DNA of 40,612 nt from Roseomonas sp. (GTDB lineage Bacteria; Pseudomonadota; Alphaproteobacteria; Acetobacterales; Acetobacteraceae): positions 1 to 40,612 of the forward strand of contig JAQGHX010000233.1 of NCBI GenBank assembly GCA_028288745.1. Reading direction: 5' to 3'. Of the stretch, positions 38,497 to 40,612 are shown in pieces. Under the pieces are notes generated by a model. That model was given only the letters and a program-made list of their open reading frames with translations, was not told the origin of the DNA and ran no database searches. The translations under genes were made by a program, and so were the position numbers. How positions within the stretch are numbered: the first letter of the stretch is position 1; each line of letters opens with the position of its first letter.

Positions 38497-40415
38497 AGCC
38501 CATGCTGGCCCTGCTGCGGCGCCATGGGCCTACCGCCTTCGGCCTGCTGCTGCTGGCCGGCGCGCTTTATGTGGTCCAGAAGGAATTCCGCGGCCTCTCC
38601 ATGGCGGATATCCGCGCCGCGGTGGCAGCCGTGCCCGGCCATGCCCTCTGGGTCGCGGCCGGCTGGACGGTGCTGGCCTATGCGGTGCTGACCATCTACG
38701 ACCGGCTGGGCTCCGTCTATGCGGGCAAGCCGGTGAGTTATGTCCGCACCTCGCTGGCCTCCTTCTGCGCCTATACGCTGGCGCATAACCTGGGGGTGGC
38801 GGCGGTCTCCGGCGCCGCCGTGCGCTACCGCTTCTACGCCGCCTGGGGCCTGACCCCGGTCGAGATCGCGAAGGTCATCGCCTTCACCAGCCTCACCTTC
38901 GGGCTGGGCGGCATGGCGCTGGGCGGGACGGTTCTGTTACTGGAACCCGAGATCCTGCCCTGGTTCTCCGAGAACGTGCCGCACTGGGTGATGCGCGCCA
39001 TCGGGGTGGCGCTGCTCGCCGTGGTGGGCGCTTATCTGGTGCTCTCGCGCTTCCTGCCGCATTTTCAGGCCTTCGGGCATCGCATCGACTTGCCCGGCTT
39101 CCGCATGGCCTGCGCGCAGACCCTCCTGGCGGTGGTCGATGTCGCCGTCACGGCCATGATCTTCTACGTCCTGCTGCCCGAGGCCGACGGGCTGACCTTC
39201 CTGCGCTTCCTGGGCATCTACCTGGCCGCCTATTCGGCCGGGCTGGCGGCCAATGTGCCGGGCGGGCTGGGGGTGTTCGACACCGTGGTTTTGGTGGCCC
39301 TGCAGCCCTATGTGCCGGCCCCGCAGGTGATCGGCGCGTTGTTCCTGTTCCGCCTGTATTACTACATCGTGCCGCTGTTCCTGGCGGGGCTGCTGTTCGC
39401 AGCCTTCGAAGTCAGCCAGCGCCGCCATATCCTGGCCGGCGCGCAGACCGAGGCGCGGGTGACCGATTCGCTGGAAGTGCCGGCGCTGGCGGGGCTGTCC
39501 GGCATCTTCGGCATCGCGCTGCTGTTCATCGGGGCCTTGCCGTCGCGCGGCACGCGGCTGGCGGAATGGGCGGGCGACTGGGCCGCGCTGGCCAGCCATT
39601 TCGCCGCTTCGATCATCGGGTCCCTGCTGCTGGTCGTGGCCTATGGCATGCTGCGGCGGCTGCGCATCGCCCGCATCGCCGGCATGGCGCTGCTGATCCT
39701 GGGTGCCGCGGCGGTGGCGCTGAAGGGCGAGTCCTGGTGGCTGGTGCTGATCTTCCTGGTGCCGGCCGGGCTGCTGGCCACCATCCGCACCGCCTTCTAC
39801 CGCGATGCCCGGCTGACAGGGGAACCGCTGTCCGGCAGCACGGTCATATCGCTGGCCGCGGGAAGCATCTGCGCGCTGCTGCTGGCCCGTATCGCCTGGC
39901 GCGGCCCGATGACGGACGAGCCATGGTACGCCGTGCCCTTCATCTCCGACGCGCCCGCCTCGCTGCGCTTCGCGGTGGGGCTGGCCGGCGTGCTGCTGCT
40001 GGTGGCGGTGCTGCGGCTGCTGCGCCCCTCCCGCCTGGTGGCCGCGCCTTACGACGATGCCGCCCGCGCCCGGCTGGCGGCCCTGGGCGCCGGGGCGCCG
40101 GCGCAGGCCGATGGTGCCGTCTTCATCGATAACGGGGGTGGCGCCGGCTTCGCCTTCCGCAAGCTGCAAGGGGTCTGGATCGGCCTTGGCGACCCGGTGG
40201 GGGAGGAAGCGGCCTGCATCTCGGCCCTCTGGCGCTTCCGCGACATCTGCGAGCGCAATGGGGTGCGCCACGCCTTTTGGCGCGTCGGCCCTGGCCTGCT
40301 GCGGCCCTACGAGGATAGCGGGCTGGCCGCCGTGCCGCTGGGGGATGGCCGCTTCCTGGCCTCCAGCCCCGAGAGTGACCCGCGCTGGCTGCTGGAGCAG
40401 ATGCGGGCCGATTGA
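38493..40415 (+). CDS. mprF: MprF/LpiA-like phosphatidylglycerol flippase with a short, apparently incomplete C-terminal synthetase (DUF2156) region
   Basis: Long multi-TM N-terminus with [15 protein letters not shown] and [15 protein letters not shown]-terminal [53 protein letters not shown] start overlaps the lysS stop (GTGA). Confidence 0.85.
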   Translation: MKPMLALLRRHGPTAFGLLLLAGALYVVQKEFRGLSMADIRAAVAAVPGHALWVAAGWTVLAYAVLTIYDRLGSVYAGKPVSYVRTSLASFCAYTLAHNLGVAAVSGAAVRYRFYAAWGLTPVEIAKVIAFTSLTFGLGGMALGGTVLLLEPEILPWFSENVPHWVMRAIGVALLAVVGAYLVLSRFLPHFQAFGHRIDLPGFRMACAQTLLAVVDVAVTAMIFYVLLPEADGLTFLRFLGIYLAAYSAGLAANVPGGLGVFDTVVLVALQPYVPAPQVIGALFLFRLYYYIVPLFLAGLLFAAFEVSQRRHILAGAQTEARVTDSLEVPALAGLSGIFGIALLFIGALPSRGTRLAEWAGDWAALASHFAASIIGSLLLVVAYGMLRRLRIARIAGMALLILGAAAVALKGESWWLVLIFLVPAGLLATIRTAFYRDARLTGEPLSGSTVISLAAGSICALLLARIAWRGPMTDEPWYAVPFISDAPASLRFAVGLAGVLLLVAVLRLLRPSRLVAAPYDDAARARLAALGAGAPAQADGAVFIDNGGGAGFAFRKLQGVWIGLGDPVGEEAACISALWRFRDICERNGVRHAFWRVGPGLLRPYEDSGLAAVPLGDGRFLASSPESDPRWLLEQMRAD

Positions 40416-40419
40416 GGCC

Positions 40420-40447
40420 GGTCCGGGAGAGGAAAGTCTCCCGGACC
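40420..40447 (+). terminator. Hairpin immediately after the mprF-like gene
   Basis: GGTCCGGGAGA-GGAAAG-TCTCCCGGACC perfect 11-bp stem beginning 5 nt after the stop; no U-tract. Confidence 0.65.
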
Positions 40448-40612
40448 CATTTCCTGGCTTCCGGTTTCAGCCCCGCATCAGGGCAAAGGGGCCAGCATCG
40501 CGGCGCACCGGGATGGACGCTGGCCCTGCCCACCGCGGCCACACCCTGCTGGTGGCAAAAGCCCCCCGTCAGGCTTCCGCCGCCCGGCGCCTTACTGGCT
40601 GGCCCAGAGGAT

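Noticed and set aside
40123-40542. 139-aa minus-strand ORF crossing the mprF 3' end, considered as a missing partner for the truncated synthetase domain
   Set aside because: Low-complexity Arg/Pro/Ala sequence, antisense to mprF, no GNAT-like motifs.
40592-40612. Possible 3' end of a minus-strand gene at the right edge (TTA stop, ILWASQ)
   Set aside because: Only a few codons are visible and another frame is equally open (stop at 40569); cannot be called.

Overview
The window is high-GC chromosomal DNA. Gene content and order suggest an alphaproteobacterium, probably Rhodospirillales/Acetobacteraceae-like (Roseomonas-type); this is inference only. It is mostly a dense core-genome region. Left to right it carries: a partial dihydroorotase; yfgM-like/bamB/der; an orphan DUF4214 repeat protein; a minus-strand block dnaB-alr-mlaE-mlaF-VOC-radA-cvpA-purF-SDR; cfa; the ribosomal block rpsF-rpsR-DUF2232-rplI; a plus-strand block fabD-fabG-acpP-fabF-mltG-EamA; an inserted SDR; yicC-gmk; an AEC transporter; usg; groES-groEL with two CIRCE-like elements; a cold-shock gene; a small exported hypothetical; an S9 peptidase; a TerB-like protein; a DinG-like helicase; and class I lysS coupled to an mprF-like gene. 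I saw no tRNA, rRNA, CRISPR array, transposase, prophage or obvious defence island. The best second-look items are: (i) the lysS-mprF couple, whose MprF appears to lack the second half of its synthetase domain and is closed by a hairpin right after the stop; (ii) two CIRCE-like elements flanking the groESL promoter, shared with divergent usg; (iii) two intergenic palindromic repeat-like elements; (iv) an exact DnaA box beside a perfect hairpin upstream of dnaB; (v) a palindrome over the predicted cfa -35; (vi) an orphan DUF4214 protein with RTX-like features. All calls come from reading the sequence and the ORF track; no database search was run.
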